Origin: Pseudophaeobacter profundi | Lineage (GTDB): Bacteria; Pseudomonadota; Alphaproteobacteria; Rhodobacterales; Rhodobacteraceae | Assembly: GCF_029697505.1 (NCBI RefSeq) | Contig: NZ_JARJEF010000003.1 | Span: 62,001-126,000 of the forward strand | Direction: 5' to 3' | Length of the DNA stretch: 64,000 bases | Shown: in pieces, positions 27,997 through 36,746 of the stretch | Layout: every line of letters begins with the position of its first letter | Numbering within the stretch: the stretch's first letter is position 1 | The notes under the pieces: model-generated | Seen by the model: only the letters and a program-made list of their open reading frames with translations | What the model was told of the DNA's origin: nothing | Database searches by the model: none | Translations under genes and position numbers: made by a program

Positions 27997-28949
27997 TCGT
28001 CCAATGCACCATCACGCAGGGCTGCCGCATCCTCTGCCGACAGCAGCAACGACTTGGCCGGCGTGATCAGGGTCTCAAACCCGGCTGGCAGGCCGCCAAC
28101 CGGTGTCACCGAAGGGTACATCCAGTTGGTAGTTGGGATGACCGACTGGAACTCTTCACCCACCATGAACTGCATGAAATCACGCGCCAGCTCCGGCTGA
28201 TCGCTCCCGGCAAGAACACCGGCGACTTCCACCTGCATATAATGCCCCTCATCAAAGGCAGCGGCCGCTTTTGAGGCATCTTCCTCAGCAATCAGATGAT
28301 AGGCGGGCGAAGTGGTATAAGACAGGGCCATATCAGCCTCCCCATCCAGGAACAGGCCATAGGCCTCGGACCAGCCCTTGGTCACGGTGACCACATTGTC
28401 CGCAAGATCGGCCCAGATCGCTGGTGCTTCATCACCATAGGCGGCCTTCACCCACATCAAGAGACCCAGGCCAGGGGTCGAAGAACGCGGGTCCTGAATG
28501 ACAATCTTCATGTCGCTGGCACCCAGCGCCTTGAAATTGGTTGGCACCGTGGCATCGGCATTGTGAACAAAGGCAAAATAGCCCCAGTCATAGGGCGCAA
28601 AGATCGCATCATCCCAGGCAACCGGCAGGTCATATTCAGCGCTGACACCATGTTCGGCAAACAGGCCTGTGTCCTTGGCCGCTGCGGTCAGATTGGTATC
28701 CAGCCCCAAGACCACATCGGCATCTGATCGCGCCCCTTCCAGCTTGATCCGGGCCAGCAAGGCCGCGCCATCGCCTGCCCCCACCAGCTTCAGATCGCAG
28801 CCGCACTGCGCCTCAAAGGCTTCTTCCACCAGCGGGCCAGGGCCCCAGTCGGAAACAAAACTATCGTAGGTATAGACAGTCAGCTCTGGCGTATCGGCAT
28901 AGGCCGCCGTCGCGCTCAAGAGTGCCGCTGCAAAAACGGAATACTTCAT
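27972..28949 (-). CDS. thiB: Thiamine-binding periplasmic protein
   Basis: ThiB captures thiamine, TMP and TPP in the periplasm. The 325-residue protein has a signal peptide (MKYSVFAAALLSATAAYA) and the family opening LTVYTYDSFVSDWGPGP, with VLGLDTNL, AWDDAIFAPYDWGYFAFVHN and SYTTSPAYH. ATG 28949 has AGGAGGATG-like spacing (AGGAGG). It is first in thiBPQ, about 50 bases after the TPP riboswitch. Confidence 0.94.
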   Translation of the reverse strand: MKYSVFAAALLSATAAYADTPELTVYTYDSFVSDWGPGPLVEEAFEAQCGCDLKLVGAGDGAALLARIKLEGARSDADVVLGLDTNLTAAAKDTGLFAEHGVSAEYDLPVAWDDAIFAPYDWGYFAFVHNADATVPTNFKALGASDMKIVIQDPRSSTPGLGLLMWVKAAYGDEAPAIWADLADNVVTVTKGWSEAYGLFLDGEADMALSYTTSPAYHLIAEEDASKAAAAFDEGHYMQVEVAGVLAGSDQPELARDFMQFMVGEEFQSVIPTTNWMYPSVTPVGGLPAGFETLITPAKSLLLSAEDAAALRDGALDEWLDALSQ

Positions 28950-28994
28950 GGCATCCTCCTTTGCGGCATCGGGCAAGGGTGGAACAATTCCAAA

Positions 28995-29073
28995 ACCTTC
29001 CCTCCGCCGGTTCTAGCCGGTTCAGGTTCTACGGGTGTGCTCTCAGCGTGATCTCTCACGCACCCCGAGGTAC
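28995..29073 (-). promoter_or_regulatory. TPP riboswitch (THI element) upstream of thiBPQ
   Basis: Read on the minus strand, the conserved blocks are CTCGGGGTGCGTGAG, CGCTGAGAGCACACCC, GTAGAACCTGAACCGG and CTAGAACCGGCGGAGGGAAG. These match the TPP aptamer (GCTGAGA pyrimidine-binding loop and GGCGGAGGGA end). It should reduce thiamine import when TPP is abundant; closeness to the ribosome site suggests translational control. Confidence 0.95.
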
Positions 29074-29166
29074 CCAGTTTCCTAGGTGCCAAGCCCCCTA
29101 AAGGCAAGCCCAACCAATATCAGCCCGCGCCGCTTGCCCATGCATCCCGACAGGCCCACCCCGGCT

Positions 29167-29232
29167 TCATTTGGCGCAAAATATCCCGGGGGAGCCGCCG
29201 CAGGTGGCGGGGGCAGCGCCCCAGCCTCCCCT
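29167..29232 (+). repeat. Roseobacter-type intergenic repeat, copy B
   Basis: The copy begins TTCATTTGGCGCAAAATATC, continues CCGGGGGAG, has a hairpin (GCCGCCGC/GTGGCGG) and ends GGGGGCAGCGCCCCAG. It lies between the divergent thiB and aroC genes. Confidence 0.6.
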
Positions 29233-29338
29233 CACCGCGCGCAGCTTTTGCAACAATCCGCCGCGCAAATCTCCACGCAATAGCCCTTGAGCCATCGCCG
29301 CCGCCTCGCTAAGCACATCTCGCAAAGGAGATCTCCCG

Positions 29339-30445
29339 ATGTCGATGAACAGCTTTGGCCATCTTTTCCGTGTCACCACCTGGGGCGAGAGCCACGGGCC
29401 TGCGCTGGGTGCTACCGTGGACGGCTGCCCGCCGAATGTGCCGCTGGACCCTGCGATGTTGCAGCACTGGCTGGACCGCCGCCGCCCCGGCCAGAACAAA
29501 CACACCACCCAGCGCAATGAACCGGATGCGGTCAAGATCCTGTCGGGGGTGTTTGAGGGCAAATCCACTGGTACGCCGATCCAGCTGATGATCGAAAACA
29601 CCGACCAGCGGTCCAAGGACTATGGCGATATCGCCCAGACCTTTCGCCCCGGTCACGCGGATATCACCTATTTCCAGAAATACGGCAATCGTGATTATCG
29701 CGGCGGCGGACGCTCTTCCGCCCGCGAAACTGCGGCCCGGGTCGCAGCCGGCGGGGTTGCCCGCGCGGCGATCCAGGCGCTGGTGCCGGATCTGCAGATT
29801 ACCGGCTACATGACACAAATGGGCGAGATGGAAATCGACCGGGCCCGTTTCGACTGGGAGGCCATCGGCCAGAATGATTTCTGGGTTCCTGACGCGGGCG
29901 CGGTCCAGGACTGGGAAAACTACCTGCTGGCCCTGCGCAAGGCGCATGATTCCGTCGGCGCCGTGGTGGAAGTCGTGGCCCGCGGTGTGCCTGCGGGCAT
30001 TGGTGCGCCCGTCTACAACAAGCTGGATACCGATCTGGCCGCTGCAATGATGTCGATCAATGCGGTCAAAGCGGTTGAGATTGGCGAAGGCATGAACGCG
30101 GCGCGGCTCAAGGGCTCGCAAAACGCGGATGAGATCTTCATGGGCAATGATGGCCAGCCGGTCTATTCCTCCAATCACGCCGGCGGCATCCTGGGTGGCA
30201 TCTCGACCGGACAGGATGTTGTGGTGCGCTTTGCGGTGAAACCAACCTCCTCTATCCTGACCCCACGCCAGTCGATCCGCAAGGATGGCAGCGCCGCCGA
30301 GGTAATCACCAAGGGCCGCCATGACCCCTGCGTCGGCATCCGCGCCGTGCCAGTGGCCGAAGCGATGATGGCCTGCGTGATTCTGGATCATCTGCTGCTG
30401 CATCGTGGCCAGATCGGCACCAATCAGGGCACCATCGGCGCATGA
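29339..30445 (+). CDS. aroC: Chorismate synthase
   Basis: AroC makes chorismate from EPSP with reduced FMN, the last step of the shikimate pathway. The 368-residue protein has the signatures [52 protein letters not shown] and [23 protein letters not shown] lies 9 bases before the ATG. Its TGA overlaps the next gene's ATG by 4 bases. Confidence 0.97.
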   Translation: MSMNSFGHLFRVTTWGESHGPALGATVDGCPPNVPLDPAMLQHWLDRRRPGQNKHTTQRNEPDAVKILSGVFEGKSTGTPIQLMIENTDQRSKDYGDIAQTFRPGHADITYFQKYGNRDYRGGGRSSARETAARVAAGGVARAAIQALVPDLQITGYMTQMGEMEIDRARFDWEAIGQNDFWVPDAGAVQDWENYLLALRKAHDSVGAVVEVVARGVPAGIGAPVYNKLDTDLAAAMMSINAVKAVEIGEGMNAARLKGSQNADEIFMGNDGQPVYSSNHAGGILGGISTGQDVVVRFAVKPTSSILTPRQSIRKDGSAAEVITKGRHDPCVGIRAVPVAEAMMACVILDHLLLHRGQIGTNQGTIGA

Positions 30446-31155
30446 AGGCGCTGCAAGCGCAGCTGCGCCGGATCACCGCAGTGCAGATGGCGCAGGATCC
30501 GGCGCATGACATCGCGCATCTGGACCGGGTCTGGGCCAATTCCCAGCGCATCGCCCGCGATGAAAACGCCCGGACACCAGGCCGGGTCAATCTGCGGGTG
30601 CTGATCGCCGGAGCCTATCTGCATGATCTGGTAAACCTGTCCAAAGACCACCCGGATCGCCACCTTGCCTCGTCTCTCTCGGCTCAGAAGGCCGCGCCGC
30701 TGCTGGCCGGGCTGGGCTATGACGCAGACGAGATCAGCGCCGCCCAGCATGTGATCGCCGCACATAGTTTCTCTGCCGGGATTGCCCCGGAAAGCTTTGA
30801 GGCCGAAATCCTGCGCGACGCCGATCGGCTGGATGCGCTGGGGGCGGTGGGAATCGCCCGCACCTTCATGGTGGCGGGGGCGATTGATCGGGCTCTTTGT
30901 GACCCGGACGACCCCTTTGCTGCCAATCGGCCGCTGGATGATCAGCTCTGGTCGATTGATCACTGGCATCTGAAGCTGCTGAAACTGCCCGGCGATATGG
31001 CCACCGACACTGGCCGCAAGATTGCCCGTAAACGGGCCCGGCTGATGCTGGCTTATCTGCGGCAACTGGCCAAGGAAATGGACACCGAGCTCCCCGAACA
31101 CTGGGCCAGGCAGCTGGATCTTCCCCCCGCGCCAAAGCCCAAGGGAAAGCACTGA
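30442..31155 (+). CDS. HD-domain phosphohydrolase
   Basis: This 237-residue protein has the HD metal-binding motifs: an early His in [11 protein letters not shown] (about 25), the HD pair in [11 protein letters not shown] (about 60), and a later Asp in [17 protein letters not shown] (about 130). Such domains hydrolyse phosphoesters, often of nucleotides; the substrate is unknown. It is translationally coupled to aroC by ATGA and lies 1 base before the AEC transporter, so the three form an operon. Confidence 0.85.
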   Translation: MKALQAQLRRITAVQMAQDPAHDIAHLDRVWANSQRIARDENARTPGRVNLRVLIAGAYLHDLVNLSKDHPDRHLASSLSAQKAAPLLAGLGYDADEISAAQHVIAAHSFSAGIAPESFEAEILRDADRLDALGAVGIARTFMVAGAIDRALCDPDDPFAANRPLDDQLWSIDHWHLKLLKLPGDMATDTGRKIARKRARLMLAYLRQLAKEMDTELPEHWARQLDLPPAPKPKGKH

Positions 31156-31156
31156 C

Positions 31157-32101
31157 ATGACCGCCATCCTTGCCATCACCTTTCCCATCTATGCGACTTT
31201 GGCATTGGGCTATGGGGTGGTCTGGAAAGGCTTGTTCAACGCAGCGGATATGCGCAGCTTTGGGCGCTATGTGCTGAATATCGCGCTGCCCGCGATGATC
31301 TTTTCCGCCCTGGCCTCGCGCAGCCCTGCCGAAGTGTTCCAACCCGGATATGCCGCGATCTATACCCTCGGCGGGCTGGGCACCATTGCGCTGTCCTACC
31401 TGTTGTTGACCCTGCGTGGCACCGATCCCAGGCGGCGCGCCCTGGGGGTGATGGGGTCAACCTGCCCCAACAATGGCTTTATCGGCTATCCGATCATGCT
31501 GCTGGCCTTTCCCGATCAGGCGGGGCTGGTGCTGGCCCTGAACCTGACCGTCGAGAACCTGATATTGATCCCGATTTGCCTGCTGCTGGTTGAGCTGGCC
31601 GATGCGCCGCCAGGCCAACGACTGCTGCCACGATTGGGGCGCATTCTGGGCGGTCTGGCGAAGATGCCGATGATCATCGGCCTGGCGCTGGGGCTTCTGG
31701 TTTCCCTCAGCGGGGTGCCACTGCCCGGCCCGATGCTGAAATTTGTCGAAATGCTGGCGGCAACCGCCGGAGCGCTTGCGCTGCTGGTCATCGGCGGATC
31801 TCTGGTCGGGCTACCGCTGCATGGCAACCGGGCGCTGGCGGCACAGATCAGCGCCAGCAAGCTCCTGCTGCATCCGGCGCTTACGGCGCTTACGGCGGCG
31901 GTCTTGATGACATCTGGAATTGTCACCCTGTCACCATCCCTGCATAGTGCCGTCATCCTGTCAGCCGCGATGCCGATGTTTGGTATCTACACGGTGCTGG
32001 CCCAGCGTAATGGCCTGGAGGGGGCGGCCAGTCTGGCGATGCTCACCGCAACCAGCGGTGCCTTTGTCACCCTGACGCTGCTGCTTTGGCTTTTGGCCTA
32101 A
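31157..32101 (+). CDS. AEC-family (auxin efflux carrier-like) transporter
   Basis: This 314-residue protein has about ten membrane helices, with the AEC pattern FPIYATLALGYGVVWKG at the N-terminus, STCPNNGFIGYPIMLLAF (conserved NNGFIGYP), and KLLLHPALTAL with SAAMPMFGIYTVLAQRNG near the end. In bacteria AEC proteins move malate, malonate or other organic acids. The substrate is not readable here. It follows the HD gene after one base. Confidence 0.87.
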   Translation: MTAILAITFPIYATLALGYGVVWKGLFNAADMRSFGRYVLNIALPAMIFSALASRSPAEVFQPGYAAIYTLGGLGTIALSYLLLTLRGTDPRRRALGVMGSTCPNNGFIGYPIMLLAFPDQAGLVLALNLTVENLILIPICLLLVELADAPPGQRLLPRLGRILGGLAKMPMIIGLALGLLVSLSGVPLPGPMLKFVEMLAATAGALALLVIGGSLVGLPLHGNRALAAQISASKLLLHPALTALTAAVLMTSGIVTLSPSLHSAVILSAAMPMFGIYTVLAQRNGLEGAASLAMLTATSGAFVTLTLLLWLLA

Positions 32102-32224
32102 AGCAACGCGCGCCCCCCCAAAGAACATGCTTCAAACGCCCAACCCGATGCCCCGGCAAGAGGCAGTAATAATGCCCCTACTCAGCCCATTGATCTTTCT
32201 GTCGCAGAAGCGCAGTCTGCCGCC

Positions 32225-33166
32225 ATGGTAAATTCCTTAACATCGCATCGACCCATGATGGCCATTAGCCTGAAGGTTGCAGCCATTGGCATGTTCACCG
32301 GCCTGTCGGCCCTGATCAAGGCAGTTTCAGAAGTAGTTCCGGCCGGAGAGGCCGTGTTCTTTCGCTCTTTCTTTGCCATCCCAGTGATTGTCGTCTGGCT
32401 GGCGATGCGCGGCGATCTGCGCCATGGCCTGAGAACCCAGAAGCCAATGGGCCATGTCTGGCGCGGCCTGGTGGGGACCTCTGCCATGGCGATGACCTTT
32501 ATGGGGCTGGGCATGCTTCCCCTGCCCGAGGTCACCGCGATTGGCTATGCCACGCCGATTTTCACCCTGATCCTGGCAGCGATTTTCCTGGGCGAGCGAA
32601 TCCGCCTGGTGCGGATCAGTGCCGTGGGCATTGGCCTGCTGGGGGTCTTGATCATGATCTACCCGCGCCTGTCCGGCAGTGCAGATATGTCCGAAACAGC
32701 CACGCTGGGGGTTATGCTGATTCTTGCTGCGACATTCGCGCGTGGCTTTGTGCAGATCCATATTCGCCGCATGGTGATGACCGAACATACGGCTGCAATT
32801 GTCTTCTACTTTTCTGTGACCGCCTCTCTTTTGTCGCTTTTGACATTGCCTTTTGGCTGGGTCATGCCCGACCCGACAACCCTGGCGCTGCTAGTTGGCG
32901 CCGGGCTGCTGGGTGGGGTGGCACAGATCCTGATTACCTCGTCTTATCGCTTTGCCCCGGCCTCGATGCTGGCACCCTATGACTATGTCTCGATGATCTT
33001 TGCCATCATCATCGGCTATCTCTGGTTCGAAGAGTTGCCGACCCTGGTGATGCTCGCCGGTGCGACGCTGGTGATTTGCGGCAATATCCTGGTGATCTGG
33101 CGGGAAAGCCGCCTTGGTCTGGTGCGCGGCAAGGCAAGATCCCTGACGGATCCCAAAGGCGGGTAA
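32225..33166 (+). CDS. EamA-family (DMT) transporter
   Basis: This 313-residue protein has ten predicted helices as two EamA repeats (MFTGLSALIKAVSEVVPAGEAVFFRSFFAIPV and FVQIHIRRMVMTEHTAAIVFYFSV). The family exports amino acids or metabolites, but the substrate is not known. The ATG at 32225 has only a weak ribosome site; ATG 32255 is also possible. It shows no close link to neighbours. Confidence 0.85.
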   Translation: MVNSLTSHRPMMAISLKVAAIGMFTGLSALIKAVSEVVPAGEAVFFRSFFAIPVIVVWLAMRGDLRHGLRTQKPMGHVWRGLVGTSAMAMTFMGLGMLPLPEVTAIGYATPIFTLILAAIFLGERIRLVRISAVGIGLLGVLIMIYPRLSGSADMSETATLGVMLILAATFARGFVQIHIRRMVMTEHTAAIVFYFSVTASLLSLLTLPFGWVMPDPTTLALLVGAGLLGGVAQILITSSYRFAPASMLAPYDYVSMIFAIIIGYLWFEELPTLVMLAGATLVICGNILVIWRESRLGLVRGKARSLTDPKGG

Positions 33167-33231
33167 CACAGGGTCGCAAGACAGGCCCTGTCAGCGCTGG
33201 CTGCCGGGTACGGATGTTTGGTGGCGCAAGG

Positions 33232-33669
33232 CTACTGCGCGGTCTGCAACCGGGCCGTCAGGGTCTGGATACGGTCGCGCAGGCGGATCAGCTCTGCTAC
33301 GTCCTCTCCCGCCGCCTCTAGAATGCAGCGCGAAATCTCTACCGCTGCCTTTTCCAGCTCGCGTCCCTTGGAGGTCAGGGTGACAATCACGCTGCGCTCA
33401 TCTTCTTGGCTGCGCTGGCGCTGGACCAACCCGGCCTGCTCCATCCGTTTCAGCAAGGGGGTGAGCGTATTGGATTCCAGATTCAGCGCCGCCCCAAGGT
33501 CAGTCACCTTTTGACCATCGCGTTGCCAGAGCGCGACCAGGACCAGATATTGCGGATAGGTCAGCCCATGGGGCGCCAATAGCGGCCGATACAGGCGCCC
33601 CATCGCGTTATTGGCAGAATACAGCGCAAAGCAGAGCAGATCATCAAGAGAAAGGGGACGGTCAATCAT
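33232..33669 (-). CDS. ohrR: OhrR-type MarR family peroxide sensor
   Basis: OhrR represses ohr until its cysteine is oxidised by organic hydroperoxide. The 145-residue protein has the sensing Cys at C13 in LLCFALYSAN and a second cysteine at C115, as in 2-Cys OhrR. The winged helix (about 45-100) contains VTDLGAALNLESNTLTPLLKRMEQAGLV and the DERS wing. It is divergent from ohr with two palindromes between them. Confidence 0.93.
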   Translation of the reverse strand: MIDRPLSLDDLLCFALYSANNAMGRLYRPLLAPHGLTYPQYLVLVALWQRDGQKVTDLGAALNLESNTLTPLLKRMEQAGLVQRQRSQEDERSVIVTLTSKGRELEKAAVEISRCILEAAGEDVAELIRLRDRIQTLTARLQTAQ

Positions 33670-33674
33670 GCAGT

Positions 33675-33699
33675 TATTTAAATCGCACGCGATTAAATC
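33675..33699. promoter_or_regulatory. Palindrome 1 between ohrR and ohr (likely OhrR operator)
   Basis: TTTAAATCG-CACG-CGATTAAA is an almost perfect inverted repeat that lies within 10 bases of the ohrR start. It shares half sites ATCG-N4-CGAT with the second palindrome. Confidence 0.65.
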
Positions 33700-33736
33700 A
33701 CAACCCCTTGCAAGGATAAGGCAGAGGGCCTAGGTG

Positions 33737-33750
33737 TATCGTGTACGATT
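33737..33750. promoter_or_regulatory. Palindrome 2 between ohrR and ohr (likely OhrR operator)
   Basis: ATCGTGTACGAT is a perfect 12-base palindrome, 43 bases upstream of ohr. Same ATCG-N4-CGAT plan as palindrome 1. Confidence 0.6.
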
Positions 33751-33792
33751 TATTCATCAGCGATATAAATATCAAAAGGCGAGGACATCCAG

Positions 33793-34221
33793 ATGACCAT
33801 ATCCCCAATCTACACCGCCCAGGCCCAAGCAACCGGCGGCCGCAACGGCCGCGCTACAGTCGAGGACTCCGGTCTTGATCTGGTTCTGGCAGCGCCAAAC
33901 GCCCTGGGCGGGGATGGCAAAGGCAGCAACCCGGAACAGCTGTTTGCCGCCGGCTACGCCGCCTGTTTCATTGGTGCCATGCAATTTGCGACCACCCAAG
34001 ATGCCAGCCTGGCCAAGGTACCGACCGATGTATCGGTACAGGCCAGCGTCGGCATCGGACCGCATGCAGAAGGAGGGTTTGGTCTGACCGTTGACCTGGC
34101 GGTGACACTGCCTGGCCTGAACGCGGCGGACGCCGAGCGGGTGACAGAGGCAGGCCACAAGATCTGCCCCTATTCCAAGGCCGTGCGCGGCAATGTCGAG
34201 GTCACCACCCAGGTGGTCTGA
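33793..34221 (+). CDS. ohr: Organic hydroperoxide resistance protein Ohr
   Basis: Ohr reduces organic hydroperoxides with a Cys pair. The 142 residues contain reactive C58 (AAGYAACFIGAM) and C125 (GHKICPYSKAVRGN), with the conserved Arg near 19-20 (GGRNGR) and Glu48 in NPEQLFAAGY. It is regulated by the divergent ohrR. A terminator hairpin follows at 34281. Confidence 0.95.
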   Translation: MTISPIYTAQAQATGGRNGRATVEDSGLDLVLAAPNALGGDGKGSNPEQLFAAGYAACFIGAMQFATTQDASLAKVPTDVSVQASVGIGPHAEGGFGLTVDLAVTLPGLNAADAERVTEAGHKICPYSKAVRGNVEVTTQVV

Positions 34222-34235
34222 CAGGGGCAAATCTT

Positions 34236-34288
34236 GGATGCGAGGCTCTGCCTCGCGCTCCGAGGTATTTTCAGCAAGATGAAGATGC
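34236..34288 (-). repeat. Roseobacter-type intergenic repeat, copy D (truncated)
   Basis: On the minus strand this reads CTTGCTGAAAATACCTCGG, then a hairpin GCGAGGC/GCCTCGC. Its head matches copy A almost base for base, but the GGGGCAGCGCCCC tail is missing. Confidence 0.6.
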
Positions 34289-34319
34289 GTCCGGCTTGGG
34301 GCGCATCTTCTGTATTTTT
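34281..34319 (+). terminator. Terminator after ohr
   Basis: GAAGATGCG (34281) pairs with CGCATCTTC (34302-34310), followed by TGTATTTTT. It lies between ohr and the convergent ilvE. Confidence 0.75.
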
Positions 34320-34335
34320 AAGCCTGTATCGACGA

Positions 34336-35202
34336 CTAGCTGCGCACCAGGGTTTCGTATTCTGTTGCGATGTCTCGGGTCAATTGACCAACTTCGAACC
34401 TATAGGGGCCAATTTCGCCAACTGGGGTGACCTCTGCGGCGGTGCCGGTGAGCCAGCACTGTTCAAAGCCTTCCATTTCCTCGGGCATGATATGGCGTTC
34501 ATGCACGGTGATTCCCTTGTCTTTCAGCATGGCGATGACAGTCTGGCGGGTGATCCCGTTGAGGAAGCAATCGGCCAGCGGGGTATGGACCTCGCCATCT
34601 TTGACAAAGAAGATGTTGGCGCCGGTGGCTTCGGCCACATAGCCCCGATAATCCATGAACAATGCATCCGAGCAGCCCTTGGCCTCAGCCTTGTGTTTGG
34701 AGATGGTGCAAATCATGTAGAGGCCGGCCGCCTTGGCATGCACTGGGATGGTGTCCGGGCTGGGCCGTTTGTATTCTGCGATATCGAGCTTGGCGCCCTG
34801 CATTTTGGCATCGCCGTAATAGGCCCCCCAGCCCCAGACCGCGATGGCCATGCGCACCGGATTCTGCGCCGAAGCGACACCCATGTCTTCGCCAGAGCCA
34901 CGCCAGACCAAGGCCCGTACATAGGCGTCTTCCAGCCCGGAGGCCTTCAGAGTTTCGGCCTTGGCAGCCTCGATGTCATCCACCGAATAGGGCATTGGCA
35001 TATCCAGAGCTTCGGCACTGGCGATCAGGCGTTCGGAATGTTCGCGGCTTTTGAAGATCTTGCCGTTATAAGCGCGCTCTCCTTCAAAGACGGAAGAGGC
35101 ATAGTGCATCGCATGGGTCAGGACATGCACCTTGGCGTCCCGCCATTCGATCAGCTCTCCGTCCATCCAGATCACACCGTCACGATCGTCATATCCAGCC
35201 AT
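34336..35202 (-). CDS. ilvE: Branched-chain amino acid aminotransferase
   Basis: IlvE transfers amino groups between glutamate and branched-chain 2-oxoacids. The 288 residues are of PLP fold type IV: DAKVHVLTHAMHYASSVFEGERAY, RALVWRGSGEDMG, and EATGANIFFVKDGEVHTPLADCFLNGITRQTVI. It is monocistronic; a short gap separates it from the divergent petP. Confidence 0.95.
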   Translation of the reverse strand: MAGYDDRDGVIWMDGELIEWRDAKVHVLTHAMHYASSVFEGERAYNGKIFKSREHSERLIASAEALDMPMPYSVDDIEAAKAETLKASGLEDAYVRALVWRGSGEDMGVASAQNPVRMAIAVWGWGAYYGDAKMQGAKLDIAEYKRPSPDTIPVHAKAAGLYMICTISKHKAEAKGCSDALFMDYRGYVAEATGANIFFVKDGEVHTPLADCFLNGITRQTVIAMLKDKGITVHERHIMPEEMEGFEQCWLTGTAAEVTPVGEIGPYRFEVGQLTRDIATEYETLVRS

Positions 35203-35374
35203 GCCACAGCCTCCTCAAAGCAGTCATTAATTCCAAAAGTTGCGTCGCAAATGACCGAAACGGACATAATATTGCGCCAAAGCTGCGATTCGATACATCT
35301 TCACCCTTGGAATGTCAATATCGCTGACATAAACTGAGCAAGAGACACCAAAGACAAGCAGAAGGGGCAGCACC

Positions 35375-35911
35375 ATGGCAGAAGGTAGCGCAGGCGGGCG
35401 GTCGATGGGGCGGTCCAACCAGGGGTTTGGCGGTGAAAATCTGCTGTTTCTGACCGATGAACAGCTGCGCCAGGGGATCGAAGCAATGTTCTTTGCCTAT
35501 CGGGGCTTTACCGCCGATCCTGATCGCATTCTGGCAGAGATTTCCTATGGTCGGGCGCATCACCGCGCCATTCACTTTATCAACCGCGCCCCCGGCACTA
35601 CGGTGAACAATATGCTAACCATCCTTGGCGTGACCAAGCAATCGCTGAACCGGGTCTTGCGCACCCTGATCAGCGACGGCCTGGTCGAGAGCCGGGTTGG
35701 CGTGACAGACAAGCGCGAGCGGCATCTGCATCTGACAGAGGCAGGCCAGCAGCTGGAGGCCAAGCTATCAGATGCCCAGCGCGCCCGCATGCGCGCCGCC
35801 TACAAGGATGCCGGCCCCGAGGCGGTGCAGGGGTTCAAAAAGGTGCTGGAGGCAATGATGGATGCCGATATGCGCCGCGCCTATATCAACCTGCGGGAAA
35901 CCGGCGCATGA
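35375..35911 (+). CDS. petP: MarR-family regulator PetP
   Basis: This 178-residue protein has a MarR winged helix (NNMLTILGVTKQSLNRVLRTLISDGLVESRVGVTDKRERHLHLTEAG split over about 85-135). In Rhodobacter capsulatus PetP is paired with the response regulator PetR, and the same arrangement appears here: a 4-base overlap with the next gene. AGAAGGGG is the ribosome site. No histidine kinase is adjacent. Confidence 0.88.
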   Translation: MAEGSAGGRSMGRSNQGFGGENLLFLTDEQLRQGIEAMFFAYRGFTADPDRILAEISYGRAHHRAIHFINRAPGTTVNNMLTILGVTKQSLNRVLRTLISDGLVESRVGVTDKRERHLHLTEAGQQLEAKLSDAQRARMRAAYKDAGPEAVQGFKKVLEAMMDADMRRAYINLRETGA

Positions 35912-36609
35912 GCACATTTGAATCCCATCTGCTGATTGTTGATGATGACGAGCGCATTCGCGGGTTGCTGAAGAAATTCCTGATGCGGGCCGGTTTTCTG
36001 GTCTCGGCAGCGCGCGATGCCGCCCATGCCCGGCGGGTGTTGGCCGGGCTGGATTTTGACCTGATCATCATGGATGTGATGATGCCGGGCGAGGATGGCA
36101 TATCGCTGACCAGATCGCTGCGCGAAACCATGACCACGCCGATCCTGCTCTTGACTGCGAAGGGCGAGACTGACGACCGCATCACAGGGTTCGAAGCCGG
36201 GGCTGACGACTACCTGCCCAAACCCTTTGAACCCAAAGAGCTCCTGCTGCGGGTCAATGCCATCCTGCGTCGGGTGCCCGATACCTCGGCCCAGGATAAC
36301 GCCCCCAAGGTGTTGCACCTGGGTGAAATCCGCTATGATGTCGAGCGTGGAGAGATGTGGCAGGGCAATGACCTGGTGCGGCTGACCGGGACCGAAAGCC
36401 AGCTGATGAAGATCTTTTCAACCTGCCCCGGCGAACCGGTGAGCCGCACCAAGCTGGTGGAAGATCTGGGCCGCGACCGGGGCCAGGCGCAGGAACGCGC
36501 GGTGGATGTGCAGATCACCCGGCTGCGGCGCAAGATCGAACCCAACCCAAAACAGCCCCAGTACCTGCAAACCGTGCGGGGCGCGGGATATATGCTGGCC
36601 CCCGATTGA
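35908..36609 (+). CDS. petR: Response regulator PetR (OmpR family)
   Basis: PetR is a two-component regulator required for cytochrome bc1/c2 expression in Rhodobacter capsulatus. The 233 residues have a receiver with acidic pocket VDDDE (12-15), phospho-acceptor D56 in IIMDVMMPGEDG and LLTAKGE, then an OmpR-type winged helix ending AVDVQITRLRRKIE and GAGYMLAPD. It is coupled to petP; its partner kinase is not in the window. petABC lies at 21.3-24.0 kb. Confidence 0.92.
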   Translation: MSTFESHLLIVDDDERIRGLLKKFLMRAGFLVSAARDAAHARRVLAGLDFDLIIMDVMMPGEDGISLTRSLRETMTTPILLLTAKGETDDRITGFEAGADDYLPKPFEPKELLLRVNAILRRVPDTSAQDNAPKVLHLGEIRYDVERGEMWQGNDLVRLTGTESQLMKIFSTCPGEPVSRTKLVEDLGRDRGQAQERAVDVQITRLRRKIEPNPKQPQYLQTVRGAGYMLAPD

Positions 36610-36746
36610 TTGCACGTCGGCGCTGCATCTGATGGGTAACAGTTGCGTATCAGGGCAGGTTGCCGCTTGTGGGTTAGCGCCAATGAATCTTAAGCTTTGG
36701 CCAAGACCCTGCTCTCTGCTTCATGCCAAACCCTAGGATATGCCAT

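Noticed and set aside
28950-29338. Small gene between thiB and aroC
   Set aside because: The space is taken by the TPP riboswitch and repeat copy B.
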